From contig CAZRSF010000007.1 of NCBI GenBank assembly GCA_964602655.1, positions 1 to 64,000 of the forward strand: a stretch of 64,000 bases of DNA, read 5' to 3'. Position numbers and translations under genes: made by a program. Source of the stretch: Moduliflexus sp964602655. Lineage in GTDB: Bacteria; Moduliflexota; Moduliflexia; Moduliflexales; Moduliflexaceae. Under the pieces are notes generated by a model. The model was not told the origin of the DNA. It did not search any database and saw only the letters and a program-made list of their open reading frames with translations. The first letter of the stretch is position 1. Every line of letters starts with the position of its first letter. Positions 18,364 through 26,966 of the stretch are shown here, in pieces.

Positions 18364-19761
18364 TTAATTGGTGATCCAGGTTTCGAATCCGCTTTGCTGC
18401 AAGCGGTTTGCATCGTATGCAGCGTGATTTTTGGTCGGATAACTTCCGACTCGAACACGGTAAACCCGGCTCTGTCCCTGCGCGGCGTCAGAAACGTAGG
18501 CGTCATAACCCTGCGCTCGCAACGTATTCACCAGCGACAATGCCGCTTGCTGGCTGCTGACAGCGGCAATCTGAATCGTATATGCTCTACCGCCCATCTG
18601 TTGTTGGTTCGGCACTGGCATAATCGCCTGAGGCGTCGGCGCAAATTGATTTACTGGCGGCGCTGAAAGCAAGGGCGCTTGTGTAAACTGCATTTGCGGA
18701 ACCACCGGCATAATCTGCGCAGGCTGCATCATCGGCGCGGGCGCAAAGGCAAGCGGCGGACATGGCGGCAGCGCACACGCATCCGGGGTCGGTCTTGGCC
18801 TCGGCTTCTGGACGACTCGCGCTTGCGGATGCAGATATTCGAAGCGTTCCGTATCCGATTGCGCCTGATCCCAGACCGAACGGTCAACCACTTTGACCAT
18901 ATAATCGCCGGAACGAACAAACGATTCGCCGTCAGCATAAAACCAGGCGGCGTCGCGCTGAGAATTCGTCACTTGCGGATAAATCCGCGACTCGCGGCCA
19001 GACGGATCGACAAGAAAAAAATCTACATCTTTCTCTGGCAGCGCTTGATTGAACTGCACAGTCACCCGGTTTCCTTGATACACTTTATACGGCGCAAGAT
19101 TCGTAATCGAAAGCCGATTATTGCGGTTCGAACTCCCCTGCGATCTGTACACGACGACTTCCAGGCGTTTGAGAATGAAATCATCCACTCCAGTAATCGA
19201 AATTCTCACTGGCAGCGTCGAACCGTCTAACAATTCATTCGGCGCTTTATCAATCCGGCGCACTTCGTATTTGGACGAGGGATAGCGAATACGCCAGTTT
19301 TCATTGCGATTCGACGGGTCGGTCACATCGCCGTATAAGCGATCATCCGCGAATCGGAACACAAACGGACGCCAGGCGTCTCCGGACATTCTGGTCATTT
19401 GTTCGAACCGATTTTTCCCCGCGCCGATAAAAAGCGTCGGCCCCACATTGAGGTCGTTCGATGAAGAATACCCATCCACCCACACCTCAAGAATATCTGT
19501 CGGAGTCAGCCGACCGACCTGAATATTATAGGTCATGTCGCCGCCTTCCAAATGGTTCGCGCCTAAATGCACCCAACCGTTTTGATCGGATTGCACATCC
19601 CCATTGGCGCCATAATGGTTCAACAGATTGACTTGAAAGGACGACACGTCCCATTGCGAAAGTCCCGCTACATTCGCAGAATTCGCGCCGAACGCGGTCG
19701 CGCTGGCGCAACACAACAACACAAGGCTCACTACACAGCCCAAAGAGGAACGTCGCTGCAT
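18364..19761 (-). CDS. Secreted SPOR-domain protein
   Basis: 465 aa. Signal peptide MQRRSSLGCVVSLVLLCCAS, cleaved near AFGANS. The start at 19761 was chosen because GAGGAGGA lies just upstream; longer frames lack a site. The middle part is beta-rich with no family I recognise (VWVDGYSSSNDLNVGPTLF, VTVQFNQALPEKDVDFFLVD). A Pro/Ala/Gln-rich linker (about 330-385) leads to a C-terminal SPOR domain (YTIQIAAVSSQQAALSLV, then YRVRVGSYPT). SPOR domains bind denuded peptidoglycan, usually at division sites, so this is probably a periplasmic cell-wall-associated protein. Confidence 0.75.
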   Translation of the reverse strand: MQRRSSLGCVVSLVLLCCASATAFGANSANVAGLSQWDVSSFQVNLLNHYGANGDVQSDQNGWVHLGANHLEGGDMTYNIQVGRLTPTDILEVWVDGYSSSNDLNVGPTLFIGAGKNRFEQMTRMSGDAWRPFVFRFADDRLYGDVTDPSNRNENWRIRYPSSKYEVRRIDKAPNELLDGSTLPVRISITGVDDFILKRLEVVVYRSQGSSNRNNRLSITNLAPYKVYQGNRVTVQFNQALPEKDVDFFLVDPSGRESRIYPQVTNSQRDAAWFYADGESFVRSGDYMVKVVDRSVWDQAQSDTERFEYLHPQARVVQKPRPRPTPDACALPPCPPLAFAPAPMMQPAQIMPVVPQMQFTQAPLLSAPPVNQFAPTPQAIMPVPNQQQMGGRAYTIQIAAVSSQQAALSLVNTLRAQGYDAYVSDAAQGQSRVYRVRVGSYPTKNHAAYDANRLQQSGFETWITN

Positions 19762-20164
19762 AATTGTCCTCCTCATAACATACAGCGTTATCAAAGGTTT
19801 CATCCGATATTCACAACTCGCGCACCACAGAATACGTAGTCCGCTTTTCATAACACTACCCTACATTGGAATTTCTTCTTTGACAAGAAAAAAGTGCAAT
19901 AAAGATCACATATTATAACGCATCGTATGATTATTTTTATGTAAGATATTGTTTTTTATATGGTTCTGGGCATATACGGTTTTTCGAGCGACATCGGACA
20001 TGCTAAAAATGCGTGATAGCCGCAGGACGAATACGAAAGTTGCATAAATTTTATTTGACAACACAACTGTTTTATTGCGCAGATCGGTCAATAAAAATAT
20101 ATTGACGTTCTGATGTCACCCGTCGAATTTTCGTGAACTATGCAGAGGAAACAACGAACTATTT
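19762..20164. other. Divergent intergenic region (403 bp)
   Basis: AT-rich spacer between the SPOR gene (-) and the histidine kinase gene (+). For the minus strand, TTGTCA (19880-19885) is followed 17 bp later by TAGGGT, a weak promoter candidate, and there is a perfect TATAAT (19912-19917) without a clear -35 box. For the plus strand a TTGACA occurs at 20055-20060 but no good -10 box is spaced from it. No gene or RNA was recognised. Confidence 0.4.
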
Positions 20165-22525
20165 ATGGATGAAAGCACTTTTTTTATTCGCAGAATTTCG
20201 CTGAAGTTATTCGGAGCAGGCGTGATCGCCATTGTCGTGACCGCTTTTTTCGCGCGGCAATCCTCGCTGCAACTGTTTGCCGCATTCGGGAGCATCAGCT
20301 TTTTAGCGCTGACGCATGTGCTGCTGATGAAGTCGGTCAGCCTCTTTCTCGAAAGCCGCGTCCACAAAACGCAGCGCATCGTTGAAGAAAGCTATACGCA
20401 AGAGTTAAAGGAATACACGAAAAAACTGGAAGATGAGGCGATCAAGCTTCAGGAAATGACCGATTTTCTGAACAGCATCCTGGATAGTTCGACGGAATAT
20501 TCGATTATCACGACCGGCAAAGACGGCAAAATTACGCTGTTCAACAAAGGCGCGGAACGCCTGCTGGGTTATGAAGCCGATGATGTGCTCAATAAAGAAA
20601 CGCCGCTGCTCTTCCTGCGAAGCGCCGCCAGCCGGTCGTTTGCGCAGATTGCCGTGCAGATCATGAAATACGGCGTGGATGAAGGGGAATGGGAAGTTGT
20701 GCGGAAAGACGGCGATTCGCGCACGATGATTTTCACTATGACCCCGATGAAAAATCGCGACGGCAAAATGCTCGGTTTCCTCGGCATCGCCAAAGATGTG
20801 ACGGAGCAGAAAAAATTAGAAAAACAGTTGCAAAACTACACCGAAAATTTGGAGCAAATCGTCGAACGGCGCACCTCCGAACTCGATGCGCAGCGCCAGA
20901 CCGCCGAAAATCGGGCGCTGGAACTTGATAAGATCAATAAGCTGTCGCAGGCAATCAGTTCGACAATTCAATTGGAACAAGTGCTTTCTATCGGCGCCAA
21001 ACGAGTCGTTGATCTCCTGCACGTCACGCAAGCAAGGTTGTTTCTCATCAAAGAAAATACGGATGAATTGGAATCGCTTTACAAATATGACATCACTTCG
21101 GCGCAAGGGGATTTGAATTACGTTTCCGCCCCGCTTTCGCGCTATCCCGACTTTGTCCGCGCGATTCAGACGGGCAAGCCCGTCATTATCGAAGATGTCG
21201 AACAGAGCACCATGACGCCGGAGGTCAAGAAAGTATTCGAGAAACAGGGCGTCCGTTCGATTATCTATGTGCCGCTCATGTCGAAAGATGCGGCGACCGG
21301 TATTATGATGCTGCTGCATATCGGCAACGTCCGCAACTTTTCCGCTGAAGAAATCACGTTGGCGGAAACGGTCGCCAGCCAACTCGCCGTCGCGCTGAAA
21401 AACGCGCAATTGTTCCGGCATGTGTCAGAAGAAAAAGGGCGCATCGAAGCGTTGGTGAACTCCTCCGGCGACGGCATTTTGATGACGGATAAAAAATTCC
21501 AGATCATTTTGACGAATGTCGTCGTCAATCGCTTGCTGCAAATCGAGGCGGAACGCTTCCATGACAAAACATTGATTGACTTTATTGACGCGCAAAAAGA
21601 TAATCTGAAAGAATTCGACTCGGTGAAGGAACAAATTTATCGCATGATGTCCAGCCCGGAGCAGCCGCTGGTCGAAGAAATTACGCTGATTGCTCCGCCG
21701 AAAGTTCTCAAAATTATCGGCAACCCGGTACGCGCCGAAGAAAAAGAAGTGATCGGCCACATGATCGCGTTGCACGATATTACCCAGGAAAAGCAGTTGG
21801 AGCAGATGCGAGAAGATTTCATCAGCATGATCGTCCATGACCTGAAAAATCCGCTGGCCGGAGTCATCGGCTTCTCGGAAATCATGCTGAACAAAAGCCG
21901 CAAGCAAAGTTTGACCGAATTCGAGCATCATCTGACGAACATTCTCCATCAGGCCAACACCATGCACGATATGGTAAATAACATTCTCGAAGTGCATAAA
22001 ATGGAAGACGGCTCAATGGAAATCGAAAAAGAAATCGCCGATTTCGACGACATTATCGTCAACGCCATTCGGCAAGTGGATATGACGGCGCGACAGAAGG
22101 ACATCGAAATTCGCACGGAGGTTCCGGAAGATTTTCCGACGATTTTCGTGGATCAAAGCAAGATTGTGCGGTTGTTTGCGAATATTTTGAGTAATGCGGT
22201 GAAATACACGCCAGAAGGCGGAATTATCACCATCAATACGAAAATTCAACAAGATACGATTTTGACCGGCATTTCCGACACAGGACAAGGCATTCCGCCA
22301 GAATATCTGGATAAAATTTTCGACCGGTTCTCGCAGGTTAACCGTAAACAGCAAGGCAAAGCCGCTTCGGTCGGGTTGGGACTCTATTTCTGCAAACTCG
22401 TCATCGAAGCGCACGGCGGCAAAATCTGGGCGGAAAGCGATTACGGCAAAGGCAGCACGTTTTATTTCACCCTGCCACATCTGTTAGCCCAGGCCAACGA
22501 CGAATTCGGCGCAACAACGTTATAA
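20165..22525 (+). CDS. Membrane sensor histidine kinase with PAS-GAF-PAS domains
   Basis: 786 aa. Two TM helices (about 15-35 and 40-58), a coiled coil, PAS domain (about 95-220, ending FLGIAKDVTEQKKLE), coiled coil, GAF domain (about 255-415: YVPLMSKDAATGIMMLLHIG), second PAS (about 425-545), then HisKA with H-box MIVHDLKNPLAG (His558) and a HATPase domain (N-box ILSNAVKYTP, G1 SDTGQGIP, G2 VGLGLYFCK). All catalytic motifs look intact. There is no receiver domain and no adjacent response regulator, so it is an orphan kinase or signals in trans. It ends 38 bp before rtcB; co-transcription is possible. Confidence 0.85.
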   Translation: MDESTFFIRRISLKLFGAGVIAIVVTAFFARQSSLQLFAAFGSISFLALTHVLLMKSVSLFLESRVHKTQRIVEESYTQELKEYTKKLEDEAIKLQEMTDFLNSILDSSTEYSIITTGKDGKITLFNKGAERLLGYEADDVLNKETPLLFLRSAASRSFAQIAVQIMKYGVDEGEWEVVRKDGDSRTMIFTMTPMKNRDGKMLGFLGIAKDVTEQKKLEKQLQNYTENLEQIVERRTSELDAQRQTAENRALELDKINKLSQAISSTIQLEQVLSIGAKRVVDLLHVTQARLFLIKENTDELESLYKYDITSAQGDLNYVSAPLSRYPDFVRAIQTGKPVIIEDVEQSTMTPEVKKVFEKQGVRSIIYVPLMSKDAATGIMMLLHIGNVRNFSAEEITLAETVASQLAVALKNAQLFRHVSEEKGRIEALVNSSGDGILMTDKKFQIILTNVVVNRLLQIEAERFHDKTLIDFIDAQKDNLKEFDSVKEQIYRMMSSPEQPLVEEITLIAPPKVLKIIGNPVRAEEKEVIGHMIALHDITQEKQLEQMREDFISMIVHDLKNPLAGVIGFSEIMLNKSRKQSLTEFEHHLTNILHQANTMHDMVNNILEVHKMEDGSMEIEKEIADFDDIIVNAIRQVDMTARQKDIEIRTEVPEDFPTIFVDQSKIVRLFANILSNAVKYTPEGGIITINTKIQQDTILTGISDTGQGIPPEYLDKIFDRFSQVNRKQQGKAASVGLGLYFCKLVIEAHGGKIWAESDYGKGSTFYFTLPHLLAQANDEFGATTL

Positions 22526-22534
22526 TAGGAGAAA

Positions 22535-22549
22535 AACCCTGGCAGGGTT
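22535..22549. repeat. Single unit of the AACCCTGGCAGGGTT repeat
   Basis: AACCCTGGCAGGGTT lies between the kinase stop and the rtcB ribosome site. The same unit occurs as facing pairs at 35562-35596, 38257-38283 and 43530-43562; here only one arm is present. Confidence 0.5.
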
Positions 22550-22563
22550 GGTGACGGGAGAGT

Positions 22564-25560
22564 ATGTCAGAAAAAAAACAGTTAGACATTCAGCTTGAAA
22601 AAATGGACGATAACCGCTGGCGTGTGCCGCAGCAGGGGAAAATGCGCGTGGATGGCATCGTCTATACCAGCGAAACGCTCTTGCCGCACCTTCAGGCCGA
22701 CGCCACCGTGCAGCAAGTCGCGAATGTGGCGCAGTTGCCCGGCATTGTCGGCCAATCGCTCGCGATGCCTGACGCGCACTGGGGCTACGGCTTCCCGATT
22801 GGCGGCGTGGCGGCCTTCGACGTGGACGAAGGCGTCATCTCGCCCGGCGGCGTTGGATATGACATTAACTGCCTTTCCGGAGACAGCCTGATTCTGCATG
22901 AACACGGCTACACCCGACAGATTGCCGACAGCGCCGCGTCATGGCGGCAAGACCGGCTGCAAAATTATAATGTGTCGCGGCAATGTGCGGATGTCACCGG
23001 CGTGACGCGCTTTCTCTGCATCAAGCCGAAAAACGCCATCTATCGCGTGACCACGTCTTCCGGCAAAACATTGACCGCAACAGCAGATCACCCATTTTAC
23101 ACCGAACAGGGCATGACGCCATTGGAACATCTGCTGGTCGGCGCTCGCGTGGCAGTGTTGCCATTCGAGGGCGTTCCATATCAAGAGCCAAACGACGAAA
23201 TCCTTGTGGGCGAAGACGCCGTCAAAGCGTATTTGCGCGAATTAGGCAAAAATGAAAGAGGACACGCGGAGATGCAAATCATCAGCCATTTGCGGAAAAT
23301 CGGGCTGCTGCCGTTGTGCGCCGATTCGCCGAAATTGCCGTATTTGCTGAAAATTCTTGGGGCGATTACCGGCGACGGAACGCTCTATTTCGAACGCGCA
23401 AGCGGCAAAGGACGCGCCTCGTTTTACGGCAAACCGGACGATCTCGAACTGATTCGGCAGGATGTCGCGGCGCTCGGCTTTACGCCATCGCAGATTTATA
23501 CCCGCGAACACCAGAGTTCGATTACAACGCTGTACGATACGTATGAAGTCACGTCGCAAGAGGCGCATTTCAACGTCACTGGCAGCGGTTTTGCCATTCT
23601 GCTTGCGTTGTTGGGCGCTCCGGTCGGCGTGAAAACCACGCAGGATTTTTCCGTGCCACGCTTTCTGTTTCGCGCTCCACTCTGGCAAAAACGGCTCTAT
23701 CTCGCGGCATTGTTCGGTGCGGAACTTTCGACGCCGTCGCCGTTGACCGAGCATCCGTATAATTTTAACGCGCCCATTCTTTCGCAAAATAAGCGCGAAG
23801 GCTTCCTCGAAAGCGGCAGGCAATTTCTGTACGACATCGCCCAATTAGTAGCCGAATTCGACATTCGAACGCAGACCATCAGCGCCCGTGAAAGCTATCG
23901 GGACGCGCAAGGGAACATGTCGCATTGCTTCCGCTTGATTTTCTCGAACACCAGCGAAAACCTGATCAACCTGTGGACGCGCATCGGCTTCGAATATAAC
24001 CGTCAACGCGCCTATTTCGGGAATGTTGCCGCGCATTATCTCATCCACAAAGAGCAAGCGTTGGCGGCGCGAAAAGAGGCGATTCGAGAAATTCAAGAAC
24101 TGCGCGTCGCGAATGGCGGCGGCGCGAAAACGATTCATGCTGCGTTGAATCGGTCAGACATCAATCTTCGTTTTGTCGAACGGACGCTCTATGACAAACC
24201 CCGCACTACCGGAGTCCGCCCGTCACAAGATTTTCCGACGTTCGGCGAACATTGCCAGGAAGCGACGTCAGGATTGGGCATGTCGGGCTTTGTCTGGGAT
24301 GCGATTACGGAAAAACAGCGGCTAGATTTTATCGGGAATGTCTATGATTTTACGGTCGCGCATTCGGATCATAATTTTATCGCGAACGGCTGCTTGGTGA
24401 GCAATTGCGGCGTCAGGCTGATGCGCTCGAATTTGCGGCGCGGCGACATTGAAGACACGATGAAAGAGCTTGTCGCCACGCTGTTTAAGAACATTCCCAG
24501 CGGCGTCGGCTCGGAACGCAGCGATTTGCGTTTGACAGAGCAGAACGAGCGCAAAGTATTGACTGACGGCGCACAGTGGGCGGTGTCCGCCGGATTCGGC
24601 ACGCAGAACGATATTGAGCATATCGAAGAACGCGGCTGTCTGGCAGGCGCGAACCCGGATATTATCAGCAAACAGGCGTACAAACGCGGACGCCCGCAAT
24701 TGGGAACGCTCGGTTCGGGGAATCATTTCGTCGAAATCGGCTATGTCGAAGAGGTCTATAATCCGGCAATCGCCTCGATTCTCGGCCTCGAAGAAGGCGC
24801 GATCACTGTCATCGTGCATACCGGCTCGCGCGGGCTTGGCTATCAGGTGTGCGACGATTTTTTGCAGGAAATGCTTGCGGCCTCGCGCAAATACGGCATC
24901 GAACTGCCGGACAAACAACTCTGCTGCGCCCCAATTACGTCGGAAGAAGGGCGGCGCTATTATTCCGCGATGGCCTGCGCCGCGAATTACGCCTTTGCGA
25001 ACCGGCAGATCATCACGCATTGGATTCGCGAAACGTTCGAGCGCGTCCTGAACATGTCGCCGCGGGATTTGCAAATGAATTTGATTTATGATGTCGCGCA
25101 TAACATCGCGAAATTCGAAACGTACCTGATTGACGGCAAAGAACGCAAAGTCTGCATCCACCGCAAAGGCGCGACGCGGGCGTTCCCGGCAAAACATCCC
25201 GCCGTGCCGTCGGCGTATCAGGGGATCGGCCAACCGGTGCTGATTCCGGGCGATATGGGACGCTGTTCGTATGTGTTAATCGGCACGGAGCAGGCGATGA
25301 GTGATACGTTCGGCAGCACATGTCACGGCGCAGGCCGCATGTTGAGCCGCACCGCCGCTATCAAACGCGCCAAAGGCCGCGCCATCTGGCGCGAATTGGC
25401 GGATCAAGGGATTATCGTGAAATCCGAAGGACGCGAAACATTAGCGGAAGAAATGCCGGAAGCCTATAAAAATGTCGCTGATGTCGTTGATGTGGTGCAT
25501 AACGCAGGCATCAGCCGCAAAATTGTCAAACTGCGCCCGCTCGGCGTCATCAAAGGGTAA
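22564..25560 (+). CDS. rtcB: RNA-splicing ligase RtcB precursor containing an intein
   Basis: 998 codons; removing the 512-residue intein (103-614) leaves a 486-residue RtcB, the usual size. Extein blocks: AMPDAHWGYGFPIGGVAAFD, GVGYDIN followed after the intein by CGVRLMRSNL, LGSGNHFVEIGYVE, VIVHTGSRGLGY, YDVAHNIAKFE, HRKGATRAFPAKHP and TCHGAGRMLSRT, which carries the His that becomes guanylylated. The enzyme joins 2',3'-cyclic-phosphate/3'-phosphate RNA ends to 5'-OH ends using GTP and Mn2+. No rtcA, archease or rtcR is adjacent. GGGAG precedes the ATG. A hairpin/T-tract follows the stop. Confidence 0.92.
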   Translation: MSEKKQLDIQLEKMDDNRWRVPQQGKMRVDGIVYTSETLLPHLQADATVQQVANVAQLPGIVGQSLAMPDAHWGYGFPIGGVAAFDVDEGVISPGGVGYDINCLSGDSLILHEHGYTRQIADSAASWRQDRLQNYNVSRQCADVTGVTRFLCIKPKNAIYRVTTSSGKTLTATADHPFYTEQGMTPLEHLLVGARVAVLPFEGVPYQEPNDEILVGEDAVKAYLRELGKNERGHAEMQIISHLRKIGLLPLCADSPKLPYLLKILGAITGDGTLYFERASGKGRASFYGKPDDLELIRQDVAALGFTPSQIYTREHQSSITTLYDTYEVTSQEAHFNVTGSGFAILLALLGAPVGVKTTQDFSVPRFLFRAPLWQKRLYLAALFGAELSTPSPLTEHPYNFNAPILSQNKREGFLESGRQFLYDIAQLVAEFDIRTQTISARESYRDAQGNMSHCFRLIFSNTSENLINLWTRIGFEYNRQRAYFGNVAAHYLIHKEQALAARKEAIREIQELRVANGGGAKTIHAALNRSDINLRFVERTLYDKPRTTGVRPSQDFPTFGEHCQEATSGLGMSGFVWDAITEKQRLDFIGNVYDFTVAHSDHNFIANGCLVSNCGVRLMRSNLRRGDIEDTMKELVATLFKNIPSGVGSERSDLRLTEQNERKVLTDGAQWAVSAGFGTQNDIEHIEERGCLAGANPDIISKQAYKRGRPQLGTLGSGNHFVEIGYVEEVYNPAIASILGLEEGAITVIVHTGSRGLGYQVCDDFLQEMLAASRKYGIELPDKQLCCAPITSEEGRRYYSAMACAANYAFANRQIITHWIRETFERVLNMSPRDLQMNLIYDVAHNIAKFETYLIDGKERKVCIHRKGATRAFPAKHPAVPSAYQGIGQPVLIPGDMGRCSYVLIGTEQAMSDTFGSTCHGAGRMLSRTAAIKRAKGRAIWRELADQGIIVKSEGRETLAEEMPEAYKNVADVVDVVHNAGISRKIVKLRPLGVIKG
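22870..24405 (+). mobile_element. Intein with LAGLIDADG (DOD) homing endonuclease in RtcB
   Basis: In-frame insertion of 512 codons, immediately before the RtcB metal-ligand Cys. Splicing blocks, numbered from Cys1: block A CLSGDSL (1-7); block B with TADH (71-74); endonuclease motif 1 LLKILGAITGDG (159-170); motif 2 LYLAALFGAELS (276-287); block F VYDFTVAHSDHNF (491-503); block G ANGCLVSN (505-512), then Cys+1. Cys1, the block B TxxH, Asn512 and Cys+1 are present, so splicing is expected. The penultimate residue is Ser511 instead of the usual His. Motif 2 has Glu285 in place of the usual Asp. The insertion site is one used by archaeal RtcB inteins such as that of Pyrococcus horikoshii (knowledge). 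Confidence 0.9.
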
Positions 25561-25570
25561 GCAATTCTTG

Positions 25571-25607
25571 CTGCCGGATATGTCGAAATATCCGGCAGTT
25601 TTCTTTT
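25571..25607 (+). terminator. Hairpin and T-tract after rtcB, 14 nt before the next start codon
   Basis: CTGCCGGATAT (25571-25581) pairs perfectly with ATATCCGGCAG (25588-25598), loop 6 nt, followed by TTTTCTTTTTTC. By form it is a Rho-independent terminator for rtcB. It also occupies the place of the ribosome site of the regulator starting at 25613, and two paralogous regulators have the same arrangement, so an attenuator role is possible. Confidence 0.8.
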
Positions 25608-25612
25608 TTCTT

Positions 25613-26653
25613 ATGATATATCAAACACTTGTTCTCTATTTTTTGCTGACATTCGGCATTGGCTTGTTTTCATTGGGTTTTGTCTGTGTCGCGTACGTTA
25701 AAATCAGAACGGCAATTCTCAAATATTATCTCTATTATGATGTCACCTTCACGCTCTATATTGCAATCTGGATGTTTTTTTACTATTTGAGCGTGAATTT
25801 ATCTTCTATTGATATTGATCCGCAGCATCCGATTCTGGTCTGCTTAGATTACGCGCAGGCCGTCTTATCGTCACTATTATTATTTACAATGCCGCTCTTT
25901 TTGCATGAATTCTTTGCGTCTTCGCATTGCCGGTTGAGAAATCGCATCATCGGATTGATTGCCGTTGCAGATTACCTGAGAATGCATGGGAATCTTGCCG
26001 TTTTTATCATATCGGGGGAGATGAATTTTATGCTCTCCCTGTTTGGATATGGTATTTTATTAGGAATATTATTCTATTGTTTTATATTAAGTGTATCCCA
26101 TTACAGGAACTCATCTCAGTCTAAATATATACGCCTGATTTCTCTTATATTCGGCGGTTCGGTCGCCCTCCAGTTAGAATTCAGTCTCTTCATGCTGCTT
26201 TCCCTCTATTTTGCGTACCCGCTCCCGATTCGCAGCACACCCTTGTTTCCGGTAATGTATGCCGCTTCGAACATCATTTTCGGCATTTATTTCGGAGGTG
26301 AGTACTGGGCAAAACATCATCACCAAACCGCTGTCAATCATGATTCTGGAGCGTCGCCCTTCGTAGACACACTTTCCTCAGGCCAAGAGATATCTGAATA
26401 TCTGCCTCATTCAATCAAAGAAACACAATCGGTTCATGATTTCTGCGAGCAGTATCAACTTTCCGCTCGCGAACGAGAAGTGTTGCTTCTTTTGCTGCAT
26501 GGTCACACCAATACTCAAATTGCAGAGCGATTATTTATCTCTGCCAACACTGCCAAAACGCATATTGGTAATATTTATCAAAAAGTCGGCGTTAATCGGC
26601 GTTATGAATTGTTAGCGCATTGTAAACACCTTTCCATACAAGAAAAGCTGTAA
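25613..26653 (+). CDS. Seven-TM membrane protein with C-terminal LuxR-type HTH (regulator 1)
   Basis: 346 aa. Residues 1-225 contain about seven hydrophobic helices (first YQTLVLYFLLTFGIGLFSL). A charged linker follows, then a GerE/LuxR HTH (about 280-342: LSAREREVLLLLLHGHTNTQ, LFISANTAKTHIGNIYQKVG, NRRYELLA). The start at 25613 was chosen by alignment to the regulators at 30198 and 31927; the longer frame to 25472 overlaps rtcB and the terminator. No Shine-Dalgarno sequence precedes the ATG, only a T/C tract. No receiver domain: this looks like a one-component membrane receptor that binds DNA itself. The adjacent lipoprotein promoter carries paired repeats that are its candidate operators. 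The sequence is AT-richer than rtcB. Confidence 0.75.
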   Translation: MIYQTLVLYFLLTFGIGLFSLGFVCVAYVKIRTAILKYYLYYDVTFTLYIAIWMFFYYLSVNLSSIDIDPQHPILVCLDYAQAVLSSLLLFTMPLFLHEFFASSHCRLRNRIIGLIAVADYLRMHGNLAVFIISGEMNFMLSLFGYGILLGILFYCFILSVSHYRNSSQSKYIRLISLIFGGSVALQLEFSLFMLLSLYFAYPLPIRSTPLFPVMYAASNIIFGIYFGGEYWAKHHHQTAVNHDSGASPFVDTLSSGQEISEYLPHSIKETQSVHDFCEQYQLSAREREVLLLLLHGHTNTQIAERLFISANTAKTHIGNIYQKVGVNRRYELLAHCKHLSIQEKL

Positions 26654-26679
26654 TTCCCCATCAATCAATAAAACCACTC

Positions 26680-26740
26680 CCTCATCCAAATTGGTCATTA
26701 CGGTTTTTCATCGCAAAATCCCCCAAATTGGTCATCATAA
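26680..26740 (+). promoter_or_regulatory. Operator pair, upstream copy (candidate sites for regulator 1)
   Basis: Two 24-bp direct repeats (26680-26703 and 26717-26740) are 37 bp apart and match at 16 of 24 positions. Both contain CCAAATTGGTCAT (26686-26698 and 26723-26735), whose core CCAAATTGG is a palindrome. Confidence 0.55.
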
Positions 26741-26804
26741 AAATCTTTCCGCGCATTATTAGAAGAAAAGACACGCCCTCTCCGATTAATCAACAAAAGA
26801 CCGC

Positions 26805-26865
26805 TCTCATCTCATGTGGTCATTTTCACGTTTTAGCATCAAATCCTCCAAATGGGTCATTGACG
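26805..26865 (+). promoter_or_regulatory. Operator pair, promoter-proximal copy (candidate sites for regulator 1)
   Basis: Two 24-bp direct repeats (26805-26828 and 26842-26865) are exactly 37 bp apart and match at 13 of 24 positions. The downstream site contains CCAAATGGGTCAT and runs into the -35 box TTGACG, the position used by class II LuxR-type activators. Confidence 0.6.
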
Positions 26866-26888
26866 GGAGCGCTTCGTTTTTTTATTAT
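26860..26888 (+). promoter_or_regulatory. Promoter of lipoprotein gene 1
   Basis: TTGACG (26860-26865), 17-bp spacer, TATTAT (26883-26888), about 75 bp before the start codon. The same TTGACG-N17 layout occurs in the other two modules at 31275 and 33018. Confidence 0.7.
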
Positions 26889-26966
26889 GCGTCATGTCAG
26901 TCTGAAAAATCCAAAAAATTATTCATCAGAAATGCAAGAATGCATTTCGCAACAGAGGAATTTGTT

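Larger units (their letters stand above)
26661..26888 (+). repeat. Tandem duplication (125-bp period) of a promoter/operator region
   Basis: The segment starting TCAATCAATAAAA (26661) recurs 125 bp later as TTAATCAACAAAA (26786), including both CCAAATTGGTCAT-type sites. In the upstream copy the position matching the -35 box is TCATAA and that matching the -10 is TATTAG, so only the downstream copy keeps a good promoter. Confidence 0.6.

Noticed and set aside
20055..20083. Promoter for the PAS/GAF kinase from the TTGACA at 20055
   Set aside because: No acceptable -10 hexamer occurs 16-18 bp downstream.
24322..25233. 303-codon minus-strand frame opposite rtcB
   Set aside because: It lies wholly within conserved RtcB coding sequence on the other strand and shows no independent coding signal.
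25472..25612. Longer N-terminus for regulator 1 overlapping rtcB
   Set aside because: The extra residues come from the rtcB 3' end and the terminator hairpin, and the two paralogous regulators begin at the equivalent of 25613.
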